From: Plasmodium brasilianum
Taxonomy: Eukaryota > Apicomplexa > Aconoidasida > Haemosporida > Plasmodiidae
Reading direction: 5' to 3'
Length of the DNA stretch: 64,000 nt
NCBI RefSeq assembly: GCF_023973825.1
Contig: NC_090124.1
Location: forward strand, 836,501-900,500
Part shown: in pieces, positions 35,149 to 45,855 of the stretch
Position numbering within the stretch: position 1 is the first letter of the stretch
Layout of the letters: each line of letters opens with the position of its first letter
Notes under the pieces: generated by a model
The model's input: the letters and a program-made list of their open reading frames with translations, nothing else
Databases searched by the model: none
Told to the model about the DNA's origin: nothing
Translations under genes and position numbers: made by a program

Positions 35149-36010
35149 CCTACATCCTTCTACATTGTATAGTAGCTTCTACTATATTCAATCTTGTAAC
35201 TTTACATTTTGACTGCTTTTATTTTTTATTTTTTTCATATTTTCATTATATTTATTCATTTTTATTTTATACCCTTTTCATTTTGCATAGACCGTGTGTG
35301 TTCCTATGTCTATGCCTTTTTCTTCTTTTTTTTTTTTTTTTTTATCCAATAAGTTTTTAACACATATGAACGGTTTATTTTAAATTTAAAAAAAAAAAAA
35401 AAAAAAAGGAACCACAGTAAAAAAGATCAATACTTTTTATTAATTTATTTATATGTTTATATACTTATTTATATATTTATTTATTTATATACTATATTGT
35501 TCATCTATATATTTAATTACCTACTTTTTCTTTTTTTTCTTTTTTTTATTTTTTTATAATATCCTCATTTTTTGTTCTACTTTTAATTTAAAAAGGTTCG
35601 CATGTATATATAATACGTATGTCAAATGGCTAAAATGAAATTAAAAAAAAAAAATATATATGGCTATACATATTTTAGCAAAATTTCATGCATTCTGAAA
35701 AAAAAAAAAAAGAAAATGCACATTTAACGAAATACCAATCTATCATTTGTAATACAATTCAGTGGTTGCTAGTTTAAATTACTCCATTAAGTTTTCGATT
35801 AAATTGGCGTACTTAATGTTCCAACTGTTTTTTGCAAAATGTTCCTTACTATTACATACTTTAGTTATTAACAAATGGGAATATATTTTCCATGTATCGT
35901 ATATCAACATGCATATATGTATTACCATATGTTCATATTTATATATATGTACACATACGCATGTATGTACGTTCGTATGTATGTATATGTCTACACGATC
36001 TGGGCACCCG
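35104..36010. other. Convergent spacer, PSMA4 to ROMO1-like
   Basis: Rich in T runs (35115-35144, 35324-35342), a 24-A run at 35384-35407 and TTTA repeats at 35445-35490. No gene. Confidence 0.6.
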
Positions 36011-36511
36011 TTAGCAACGCACAATCATTCCACACCCTAAGAAGAATCCAAAACTAATTGCTCCACCTATTACTGAAACGGGAAAAATGAACAAATTTTT
36101 ATGAGCAATGGAAGCATATAAACCTGTCAAGCTACCAAAAATACCACCAACCATTGTTCCCATTTTTATTCCCATTTTTACACTTTCTAAACATGCTCTT
36201 GTTCTATGACTTAAATTAAAATCAAAGAAATTTGGTTTATCATCATAAAAAGAGGAGTCTATAATATTACTACTTGTATATTTTGAAAAATCTTCATCAT
36301 ACTTATTATTATATGAGGTATCTTCTTTAAATTCAAATTTGGGAGGTGCAGTAAACCCCTTAAATTCTGTTAATTTATCCTCTTTTACAGATTTTGGTTT
36401 TTCAGGTGCAGATGCTAAATAATTGCTAAAGGGGGGTGGAGCTACATAATCGTCATACTCTGACTTTACTTTTTTATTTTCACTTGAATCTTTCTTTCGA
36501 AACCAATTCAT
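36011..36511 (-). CDS. ROMO1/MGR2-family mitochondrial inner-membrane protein
   Basis: 166 aa, single exon, start MNWFRKKDSSENKK at 36511. The last 60 residues match the ROMO1/Mgr2 family: RACLESVKMGIKMGTMVGG, then GSLTGLYASI, a second glycine-rich helix (VIGGAISFGFFLGCGM) and the terminal RC. Family members are about 80-110 aa, with two Gly-zipper transmembrane helices. In yeast Mgr2 gates lateral release from the TIM23 translocase; human ROMO1 has a related role and affects ROS. This protein has an extra N-terminal ~100 residues, polar and Pro/Lys/Asp-rich (YVAPPPFSNYL ... DDKPNFFDFN), without a clear presequence. Similar long N-termini may be an apicomplexan feature, which I cannot confirm. 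Confidence 0.78.
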   Translation of the reverse strand: MNWFRKKDSSENKKVKSEYDDYVAPPPFSNYLASAPEKPKSVKEDKLTEFKGFTAPPKFEFKEDTSYNNKYDEDFSKYTSSNIIDSSFYDDKPNFFDFNLSHRTRACLESVKMGIKMGTMVGGIFGSLTGLYASIAHKNLFIFPVSVIGGAISFGFFLGCGMIVRC

Positions 36512-37220
36512 ATTGCTTATACGTTTATGAGCTTGTACATATGCATATGCATGTACATCTAAATAAATACCGTTACAAATACCTTAATACATACATTTGC
36601 ATATGCCCTTATTATATGCGTACTTTCATTATATACATACATATATTCTATATATATATATATGTATTTATGTATATATGTATATATGTATATCCTCTTT
36701 TTGATCTACTCTGAAATGACATAAAGCATATTTTTATATATACTGTAAGTTTCTCTTTTTTAATTGTACATAAAAATATAAATAATAGAAGTGTATATAT
36801 GCATTTTAACGCATTCCAGAATTCGGAGAAAATTTGCTTAAAATAATTATTAGGAAACGAAAACAAACTTTTCTTTTATTTCATAGTAAATACTTCATTT
36901 TTTGGTAAGTATTATATATATTTATGTTTTTTAAAAGCTATCCAATTATTATTATTATTATTATTATTACTATTTATTATATATATTTTTTTTTTTTTTT
37001 TGCATTACGGTACGTCATGTTCATAACTTGACAATTCGGTTTAATTTTTATGAAAAAAATTATATCAACATATTCACATAAATATTATACCAGTATATAT
37101 ATATATATATATATATATGCATAGGTACAAATATATTTAAATATACTTACAAAATATGTTTCATCTTACCTATCTATGCGCTTTCTCGTTAACGCTTTAT
37201 TTCTCATCATTTTTGTAAAA
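36512..37220. other. Head-to-head spacer
   Basis: Holds TA and TATG-type microsatellites (36648-36690), an ATT array at 36947-36968, a T run and (TA)n at 37095-37118. Likely the promoter region of the ROMO1-like gene and of the candidate small gene that follows. No gene. Confidence 0.5.
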
Positions 37221-38535
37221 ATGGTTTATACTCCTTTTTACGAAATTGCCATTTTGAATATGTCCTCAATTTTTGAGAAAAATGGTAAGAGAGAAAAATA
37301 ATCAAACATGAGTTAGGGTCCAACATCCATTTGCCTTATATATATATATGTATGTATGTATTTATGTATGTACTTATGTATGTATGTATGTATGTATGTA
37401 TGTATGTATGTATGTATTTATGTATGTACTTATGTATGTATGTATGTATTTATGTATGTATGTATGTACTTATGTATGTATGTACTTATGTATGTATGTA
37501 TGTATTTATGTATGTACTTATGTATTTATGTATGTACTTATGTATGTATGTATGTACTTATGTATGTATGTATGTACTTATGTATGTATGCATGTACTTA
37601 TGTAGTATGTACATTTAATTTCATTGGTATGTTCGAATTATGTACCAATTTATTTGCAAACAAGCTCAATGAAATACACCCCGTGAGAGGAGTTAAAAAT
37701 ATAGCGTTTCCTGTTCTTAACCTATAAGCCTGTTTTTTTCCCTTTAACAGTTTTTCATTTGGACCTAAATTACAGGAACTTATTTAAGTGGAGTAATAGA
37801 GTTGTAAATACATATGGAAAGAATTCATTTGTTTAGATTAATAATAATCTTATGTAGTTACTATTTCCCGTATAATATGGTCTAAAATAATATGCATGTC
37901 AAAATTACGTGCAGGAAAAATGAAAGAAATTAACAGAAGAATATTTTATTATATTATATATAATAAGGTAAAACAGCTGGAGGAGGGTACGCGTTTTTTC
38001 GTTATTTAAATTTTCTGAAAAATTAAAAGGAGTAAAATTGTAAAAGTCGCAGAAATAAGCGATAATGGGCCTTTATTTTATTTCATTATTATTTTTTTTT
38101 TGTATTTTATTTAATATTTTTTTTGTATTTTATTTAATATTTTCTTTGTATTTTATTTAATATTTTCTTTGTATTTTATTTAATATTTTTTTTGTATTTT
38201 ATTTAATATTTTCTTTGTATTTTATTTAATATTTTCTTTGTATTTTATTTAATATTTTCTTTGTATTTTATTTAATATTTTTTTTGTATTTTATTATTTG
38301 TCATTATGATGGAAAACTTTTACAGCTGTACGAACGAGTACTTCGTCATATTTCAAGACGTGTGTTTACTCTCAGCGCATAATAATGCTGTGAACTGCGT
38401 AAATATATATATATAATATATATATGTATGTGTGTAGCTTCGTTAACAGTTGGTTTATTTTCTTTTTAGAAAAGCTTAAACGAGTTCATAAGGCACATAA
38501 AAATGAATAAGATAAACGAAAAAGGAAAAAAATAA
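37221..38535 (+). CDS. Candidate small multi-exon gene(s), exon structure tentative
   Basis: Five short segments with good splice signals. A: 37221-37284, ATG start, begins MVYTPFYEIAILNMSS, ends AATG|GTAAGA. B: 37751-37792 or 37803, after TTCCCTTTAACAG, reads VFHLDLNYRNLFKW. C: 37915-37967, after GTGCAG, ends AAG|GTAAAA. D: 38326-38398 (or from its own ATG-ATG at 38306), reads CTNEYFVIFQDVCLLSAHNN, ends TGC|GTAAAT. E: 38470-38535, after TTCTTTTTAG, reads KSLNEFIRHIKMNKINEKG and stops at TAA. The A-B and D-E joins are strong. B-C-D admits several frames, so this could be one gene of about 80-100 aa or two adjacent tiny genes. NYRNLF faintly recalls an LYR motif but is not enough to name it. 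Intron A holds a TATG array and the C-D intron a 24-bp minisatellite. Confidence 0.45.
37345..37612. repeat. (TATG)n array with TATT and TACT variants
   Basis: About 67 tetranucleotide units, interrupted in a semi-regular way by TATT or TACT, so longer 12-20 bp periods appear. It lies inside the first intron of the candidate small gene and generates spurious Met-Tyr-Val-Cys frames. Confidence 0.95.
38085..38292. repeat. 24-bp minisatellite TTTGTATTTTATTTAATATTTTCT
   Basis: About eight copies with a T/C variant near the unit end, lying immediately upstream of the ATG-ATG at 38306 and of the acceptor at 38324-38325. Confidence 0.92.
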
Positions 38536-39605
38536 GAAAAATGAATTTATAAGGGAAAAAAAAAATAATAATAATATAATACACAATAAAACAATAGGAC
38601 ACTTAGGGAAATAATTTTTTTATTTCCCGTTACCACTTGTTAAAGAGAAAAAACAAAAAAGAAAGAATTGTAAAAAACGTTTACTATAACCTATTGTTTT
38701 AAAGTATTTAATTTTTTACGTAGTAAATTTAAGTATTTAATTTTTTTTTTTTTTACATATTTTATTTGCATATACATAAAAATATACATATATTATATAT
38801 ATGAGTAAAACAAATTATCCTATTTACATTTATATATCGTCTAAAAATATAAACATATATATATATATTCCATTACGCATACGGATTTGTAAAATTCCAT
38901 TTTTACTAAAAATAAAATTATTCAAATTATTTACCTTTTTTATATTTTTTTTTGCATATCTAATAAAAAACAATTATTTTAATTTTTCCTTTTAAATTAG
39001 TAATGCTAATGTTTCATATCGTATTTACATTTTTATTATTTAAATATACAAATTTTTAAATGCTATTATATTTTCCAAGATTTATAAAGAACAATTTCTT
39101 TTTTTTTCCACTAAAAACGGAAGGCATTGTTAAAATTTGTTCTCACATAATAAATATATATATATATATATATATATATTGTAGTTATATTGCATTTATT
39201 TTGTACATATATGTAATGCATGTATATAATATGTATGTATATCTGTAAGCATATTAGTACATATGTAAATGCATATTTGTATATATATATATATATAAAT
39301 ATGTAATAATATGTATATATGAATATGTAATAATATGTATATATGAATATGTAATAATATGTATATATCTTGTTACTATTACTTTGTTTGAATTATTCAT
39401 TTTAAAAGGCAAAATTATTATTGCATCAATTTTCAATAATTATAGAGAAAATAAAAAAAGCAATGATTTGATGGATTTTCTTGATTGTTTTTGTTTTTTG
39501 CAATGGGTTTTTTTTTTTTTTTTTTTTTTTTAAACACAATATTTTATTTTACATACGCAGATGATTTTTTAATTGTCGGCTAATTTATTTTGTTCAAGTG
39601 TTCAT

Positions 39606-39642
<37 letters not shown>

Positions 39643-40156
39643 GTGTATATGTATTATATATGTATGTATATATGTATGTATATACAAATACGTATACATA
39701 AGTGCGTAATAAATATGGGTGTTGTGAATGAGGAGATTGAGTACAAATAAATATGTGCTAAAGCAATGAATGGTTTCTTTTCATATTATATAAACGAAAA
39801 TAGGATAATGAGAAAAAGAGAAGAGAGAAAAGGAAAAAAAATTATTTTGTAAATGTTGTTCTGTAAATATAGAGTTAATATTTCTTTTTTTCTCTCATCA
39901 TATAACTTCCCATCATAGCACATCTCTTTTCATTTATTTATTTTATTTTATTATTATTTTTTTTTTTTTTTAACATCCACTCATTGCTCTTTGTTCGTAT
40001 ACATTCATAACTAAAGCATTTTTCATTGCAGTATATTGTGTTTAAATGTTAAATACATTTTTTTTTAATTTTTTCAATAAAATATTTTAATCGTTATTAA
40101 AAAACAAAAAACAAAAAAAAAAAAAATTAAGACATTAGCACAATTCGGAAAGGAAA

Positions 40157-40196
<40 letters not shown>

Positions 40197-40276
40197 TGTA
40201 CAAACGTATGTATACATATATATATGTGTATGTACGTATATTTTATTTTTTTATCGTATTATAAATTAATGTCAAA
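38536..40276. other. Spacer upstream of ERD2
   Basis: AT-rich, with (TA)n at 39157-39178, 39607-39630 and 40175-40198, a 21-bp ATAATATGTATATATGAATATG-like repeat at 39300-39365, and T/A runs. No convincing frame. Expected to carry the ERD2 promoter. Confidence 0.55.
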
Positions 40277-40612
40277 ATGAACATATTCAGACTGACAGGT
40301 GATATCCTTCATTTAGTAAGTATGTATATACTTATTATGAAGTTAAAGAAGTCAAAAAATTGTATAGGTATATCGTGTCGTATGCAAGAACTGTACTTAA
40401 TAGTGTTTCTATGCAGGTATAAAGACTATACAGTAGTAACATAAGTCATGATAATTATATATTTATTTGTATTGCTTACAGTAGTGAAAAGTTTATCAAG
40501 CGTTGCTTTTACCATCCGTTACTGTAACGTGTACCGTATATTAGCATATTGTTTGTTATATCACTATTCCGTGCTGCACGTTATACATTTCATTCAACTT
40601 TATTTTATTATC

Positions 40613-40652
<40 letters not shown>

Positions 40653-41724
40653 CCTTCTCCTGTACACCTTAAACCAGATATATAGATCTATTTTTCGTGT
40701 TTGTAAGTTTTTACAATACTGTAATGAAAATAACGTTTATATTGACCATAGCATACACCATATACTTAATAAGATTTAAGTTACCTATTTCACAAACGTA
40801 TAATAGAAAAGTAGATAACTTCAAAAGTGAACTATATTTAATTCCACCTTGCTTAGGTAAAAATACATTTACATAGAAGAGAGAGCATACAGGAAATGCA
40901 AAACATGAATACTTGTGTGTGTGTACAAATGTGTGTAAACATACGTATGTGCATATATATATGTATATATACATACGTAGACTTATGCATGTTCACGTGG
41001 AGAAAGATGCATAAATTAATGCACATATATTAAAAACCCCTCTTTCTGACATTTCGGTTTGTCATTAAAGGCCCTTCAATATTTAACATGTGTGCATTGC
41101 GCCCACTTTACAAGCTACCACATTATTGTACGTACGTATGTATGTACGTATGTATGTACGTATGTATTTACGTATGTATGTACGCATGTATGTACGTATG
41201 TATGTACGTATGTATGTACGTATGTATTTACGTATGTATGTACGCATGTATGTACGTATATATTAATGTATATATCTATGTATATATCTATGTATGAATT
41301 TATTTGTTTATTATAACACATATTTTTATTTTTTATGTTTTTTATTTCCCCCCCCCCTTCTTTTCTTTCCTGTTCAGTGTTAAGCCTATTAACGTGTAGG
41401 ACATACAATCTGTATAACATCCTTTGGTCTTTCTCCATATGGCTAGAGAGTGTTGCTATATTACCGCAATTGGTATTATTAGAAAAACAAAGAGAAGTAG
41501 AAAACATAACATCTCATTATGTCATTACAATGGGTTTGTATAGAGCATTTTATATTTTGAATTGGATATATAGATATTTTTTTGATGAAAAACCGTATAT
41601 AAATGTTGTTGGATGGATAGGAGGATTAATTCAAACTTTGTTATATATTGATTTTTTTTATTATTTTGCTCTTGCGAAATGGTATGGAAAAAAATTAGTT
41701 TTGCCATTTAATGGTGAAGTTTAA
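40277..41724 (+). CDS. ERD2: ER lumen protein retaining receptor (KDEL/HDEL receptor)
   Basis: Seven-helix Golgi receptor that returns ER-resident proteins bearing C-terminal KDEL/SDEL-like signals. Three exons: 40277-40416, 40678-40856 and 41378-41724 (TGCAG|GTATAA ... AACCAG|A; TTAG|GTAAAA ... GTTCAG|TG), giving 221 aa. It opens [19 protein letters not shown] like human MNLFRFLGDLSHL. Also present are [20 protein letters not shown], the joined [58 protein letters not shown] and IYRYF. The C-terminus is [14 protein letters not shown]. The first frame reads through the donor to a stop at 40443, and intron 2 contains a GTACGTAT array. Confidence is very high, with every family block present. 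Confidence 0.97.
41112..41258. repeat. (TACGTATG)n array in ERD2 intron 2
   Basis: Tetranucleotide array of GTAC/GTAT units with occasional GTATTTAC variants. The block 41140-41190 is nearly repeated at 41204-41254. Also close to alternating purine-pyrimidine. Confidence 0.88.
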
Positions 41725-41794
41725 GGTTAAATGGAACAATATTTATGAACACCTTTTTTTTTTTTTTTTTTTTAAACAATTTTAAGTTAATTAT

Positions 41795-41989
41795 TTGATG
41801 AGATTAAGTATAAGTAGTGGACAAAAAATAACAGAGATATGTAAAAATAATAAAGGTCTAGTAAAAAGGAACAGAATAGTAATGAAGATGTATGAAAAAA
41901 AGAGAGGAAATACTTTTATTCAAATAGCGTTTAAGAGAAGAGCATCTTTTTTTTTTCTTTTTTTTCCAATATATAACACTTTTCATTAA
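41795..41989 (+). CDS. Candidate small basic ORF downstream of ERD2
   Basis: A 64-codon frame starting MMRLSISSGQKITEICKNN and continuing with GLVKRNRIVMKMYEKKRGN, strongly basic for 50 residues, before a T run encodes a Phe stretch and the frame ends. The first 50 residues have ordinary codon use. By eye they have the size and charge of an organellar ribosomal protein (bL33- or bL36-like), but I cannot demonstrate this. It begins only 70 bp after the ERD2 stop codon, so it may simply be ERD2 3' UTR. Confidence 0.25.
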   Translation: MMRLSISSGQKITEICKNNKGLVKRNRIVMKMYEKKRGNTFIQIAFKRRASFFFLFFPIYNTFH

Positions 41990-42317
41990 TTTTATTTATA
42001 ACCGTCATAATGCAACAATAATATAAACAAAAAAAATTACAAAATAAAAATATATTAATTTTTCTGTTATGTGAAAAATTTATGTAAGAAACTTGTCACA
42101 TGTAAAATAGAACGATAAAAGGATAAATAGATCAAAGGAAATAAAATAGAGACGGAAAGGAAAAACAAAAAAAAACAAATAAAGTTATCATAAAAATTAA
42201 TAAAAATGAAAATTAATTTGACATATTCTTTTTCTTATATATTATTATACCATTTTACATATACGTATGCAAATGTACATTCGTGTATGTGTACATGTAC
42301 ATTTATACAAAAAAAAA

Positions 42318-42361
<44 letters not shown>

Positions 42362-43273
42362 CCCACTTATACATATATATATATATGTATGTATACACAT
42401 ATTTATATAGGGAATTTCCCCCCAGCTTTCATTTATTTTTTTAATGATTTTACACTTATATTTTACACGTTCATGTAAAATGTTTTCTACTTATATTCTA
42501 AATTTTCATGCAATATGCTTTTTTTTTAGTTCAACATATAAATATATTTATGTATGTGTACATGTATGTATGTATGTATGTACGTGTATAGCATGTGACA
42601 TTATAATTTAAAATTGTGCATGTTTATATATATATATATATGTGTACGTATACATTTGAATTCATATACATAAACAACAGCAACAGCAACAGCTACAGCA
42701 GCATCTAAAGCAGCATCTACAGTTACAATTGCAATTACTATAACTACATGTGTACTTTATTTCTATTTTCTAAAATAATTCAAAAAATTACGAATACATT
42801 GTTCGCGCATAAATTTATAGTGAATGGGCAATTTTGTTGTTAAAAAGGAAAAAAGAAAAAGAAAAAAAATACTCACATATATACATTCGTACATACATAC
42901 ATATATGTGTATTTTTGCGTGTGGGAAGCTTTAACAGTAGGCGCTTCCGTTGTTTCCGCTTTTATTTTTTTTCCTTCTAAATTTGTGGCTTCCCCCTTTT
43001 AAGCAGCAAATATTGCGTTTGCTGTATTACATGTGCAGCTATGTGTAAATATGAAGCAGAAAAATTATACCTGGTAAAACAAAAAGAGGTTTTCATGATT
43101 GCTTGCGCTGATTTATTTATAAGGGCATATAACTCCTGCACTTTTCTCATGCGTCATATGTAGTTCCTCTTAATGAGGAGAGAAAGTCGCTTAACTTGTG
43201 GAGGTCGCTTAAAACCCTTACAACATTTACAGTGATATTACAACGATTATAACGTTTATAAAGCTAAGTATAG
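41990..43273. other. Convergent spacer, ERD2 to TFB4
   Basis: Contains (TA)n at 42326-42356, CATA/TATG microsatellites, and a CAGCAACAG-type stretch at 42675-42735 that is open as Gln/Asn/Thr codons for only a short distance. No gene. Confidence 0.55.
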
Positions 43274-44239
43274 TTACATAGCTGTAAAGTCCAAGTCGGA
43301 GACGATTTTGTTTCTTAAGAGTGCTTTGGTGAATCTGGTTTTACAAAGGGAACAGGAAGTCCTGTCCTTTTCCGTTTTAATATCTTTTGCAGAACAGTAA
43401 ATAGCTAGACAACATGAACAAATATATGCTATATCTACTTGCTTGTTATGACAAGAACAAACAGCAATATTCGTATCTTCATTTAAATAAGTGTTTGAGA
43501 AATATTTCCTTGAATTATTTGAAGGAAGAAACCAAAATATAATAGTCTGTGTTAATATATCTTCTATATTATCATTACAGTTAACATTTAAAAAAATATT
43601 ATTGTCTATATACAAACCATTCGTAATATTACAAATTTGTTCAAGTATTTGTGTTTTATCATTAAGAGAAAAAACATCAATAATAATATTATTTCTTTTT
43701 GCATTATAGGCTATGTTCATTAATTGTGTGTACTGATTTGTATAAAAATGACTTCTGGATATATCTAGTAAAAATATTCGTGTATTAATATGTTCATATA
43801 TATTACAAATTCTGTTATTATAACATAGTGCCACTGCTAAAGCAGCAGATAAATTACTTTCAGTCATTTTATCACATTCGTTATCATTAATATAATTTAT
43901 TAAATTATCATATGCATTATTACAATAATCATTTTCTGATAAATTGTTTTTTGCATAAGATATATAATTTTCATAAATTATTTTACAGTTTTCTGAACAG
44001 GTAGCTATTATACATATTCTTTCTGAACTGTTCATAAGACAATAAAATCTTATAAATTGAAATACACATTTAAAAAATTCCGACAGTTTTAATATTTTAA
44101 TATTGTTCTTATCAAACTTTATTTTTAATCCTTCACACCATATTAAGAAATTTACGTCTATTACTAAAATTAAGTGGTTTCGTACTAACTTGTCCTCTTT
44201 TAAAACTTGTCCTTTTGTGTCTACTTCATTCTTGTGCAT
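43274..44239 (-). CDS. TFB4: TFIIH core subunit TFB4/p34 (GTF2H3)
   Basis: Core subunit of TFIIH, which opens promoters for RNA polymerase II and acts in nucleotide excision repair. 321 aa, single exon, start MHKNEVDTKGQVLKEDK. The vWA-like domain begins LILVIDVNFLIWCEGLK and includes ESNLSAALAVALCYNN (about residues 130-150) and RIFLLDISR. The C-terminal zinc-binding region (about residues 258-310) reads AVCSCHNKQVDIAYICSCC, AIYCS, TSCSLCKTRF. This matches the C4-type finger of Tfb4 (CxCH ... GYVCSVCLSIFC ... CxxC). The length is close to human p34 (308 aa). Its 5' flank on the minus strand is the (AAAC)n array at 44278-44460. Confidence 0.88.
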   Translation of the reverse strand: MHKNEVDTKGQVLKEDKLVRNHLILVIDVNFLIWCEGLKIKFDKNNIKILKLSEFFKCVFQFIRFYCLMNSSERICIIATCSENCKIIYENYISYAKNNLSENDYCNNAYDNLINYINDNECDKMTESNLSAALAVALCYNNRICNIYEHINTRIFLLDISRSHFYTNQYTQLMNIAYNAKRNNIIIDVFSLNDKTQILEQICNITNGLYIDNNIFLNVNCNDNIEDILTQTIIFWFLPSNNSRKYFSNTYLNEDTNIAVCSCHNKQVDIAYICSCCLAIYCSAKDIKTEKDRTSCSLCKTRFTKALLRNKIVSDLDFTAM

Positions 44240-44277
44240 TATTAATTAGCTATATGTTTTCTGAAAAATAAGGACAC

Positions 44278-44460
44278 TGTTTGTTTGTTTGTTTGTTTGT
44301 TTGTTTGTTTGTTTGTTTGTTTGTTTGTTTGTTTGTTTGTTTGTTTGTTTTTGTTCGTTTGTTTGTTTGTTTGTTTGTTTTGTTTGTTTGTTTTGTTTTT
44401 TTGTTTTTGTTTGTTTGTTTGTTTGCTTGTTTGCATGTTTGCTTGCTTGCTTGCTTGTTT
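44278..44460. repeat. (GTTT)n tetranucleotide array
   Basis: About 18 perfect TTTG units (44279-44350), then interrupted units and a GCTT-rich edge to 44460. It starts 39 bp upstream of the TFB4 start codon, so it lies in its promoter or 5' UTR. Spurious Cys-Leu-Phe-Val frames result. Confidence 0.93.
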
Positions 44461-45617
44461 TTTTTTTTTTTTTCGTTTTTTTTTTGAACAGAAGGATAGT
44501 TGCTTGGATTAGCGACTTTTTATGTACTATATTTTCTTACTTGCACATATGTTGTTTACATTTGCACATGTACAAAAATGTACATTCAAACACATTCATG
44601 TGTACATGCTTTGTTTTCCTCTTAAAAGTCTAGGGTCCCTCTCACGCAGTCATTATATGTAATGCATAAATTTTTACTAATTAAACATGTACACATGGAA
44701 TGTACAAAAAAAAAAAAAAAAAAAAAAAAATTAAAGCAGAAATGTGTTATCAAGTAAAATGCCTTTCCCAAGAAAACTATCAGCAGTGCTGACATGTTGG
44801 AGCAAACATACGCATACGTGCATATACTTTCATACGTATACATGCACATGCGCACGTATATATATACGAAAATATGGAAATAGCTAAATTCTCCTTTTTG
44901 GATTAATAACAAATTTTCATTAATCTTTTTTAATAAAGGTAAAAAAAAAATAAAAATAAAACAAATAAATAAGATCGGCTACGTTAAGATAAGGTACGCC
45001 GAAACGGTAAACAGGCGAGAGAATAAAAGGCCTAGCCCAATTATCAGTTAAATTTAAAAAAGCTGAATAGCGTTAAGCACCTTTTGAAGAATACAAGCGC
45101 GTTCCAAAATAACACGTATTAATGTAAATAGAATGTATCACTATAGTTTTTTTTTTTTTAAATTAACACAAAATGATTAACTCTCATTTTAAAAAATATA
45201 AAATTCCTTTATTTTCGAAAATACCATGGCAAACGTGTAATAAACAATGCATAAGAAAAATTGAAAAAAATGAAGAAGCATTTTGTGCTACATATGCACG
45301 TACATATACACATACATACATATATATATGTACATGAATGTAGTAATATATGTACACCCACGTATGTATAACGTTTGGGTATATTGCAAAATCGTAATTT
45401 TAATTGTGTGCGGCATATATTACGAGTAAGCAAAAGTGCTATTGTTATATACCGTTATATGGTATACACTTGTTTACCTGGGCGCACACAGTACATACTA
45501 ATATTTTTAATTTCTTTAATTTTTTGCCCTTCCTTCAAATTCGTTTTTCCTTTTCTAATGATACCAGAAATTTTTCTCTTCATTTACTCATTTTGTGAAA
45601 CCCTTATTATTAACACA

Positions 45618-45654
<37 letters not shown>

Positions 45655-45855
45655 GTATGTGCATATTTTCTTTAAACCTTTTTATTGACAATTTTTTATC
45701 TACGTAGGAGTACCACGTATGTACATGATTAACAATAAAGGCACGTTTACTAAAAATAAAGCAGTTTTGAGGAAATTCAAAAAAAAGGGAAAAATTCGGA
45801 GAAATGTGAACATAAAAATAACTTAGAAATTAACGGAAAAAACCCAACAGCACCT
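44461..45855. other. Spacer upstream of TFB4
   Basis: Contains a T run, a 26-A run at 44705-44730, (TA)n at 45622-45648, and a less AT-rich patch at 44975-45120 without an open frame. It lies between the TFB4 5' end and the 3' end of the RBM5-like gene (both minus). No gene is seen. Confidence 0.55.

Noticed and set aside
42675..42735. CAGCAACAG stretch as a polyglutamine exon
   Set aside because: The open frame is short, with no start, flanking coding sequence or clear splice sites.
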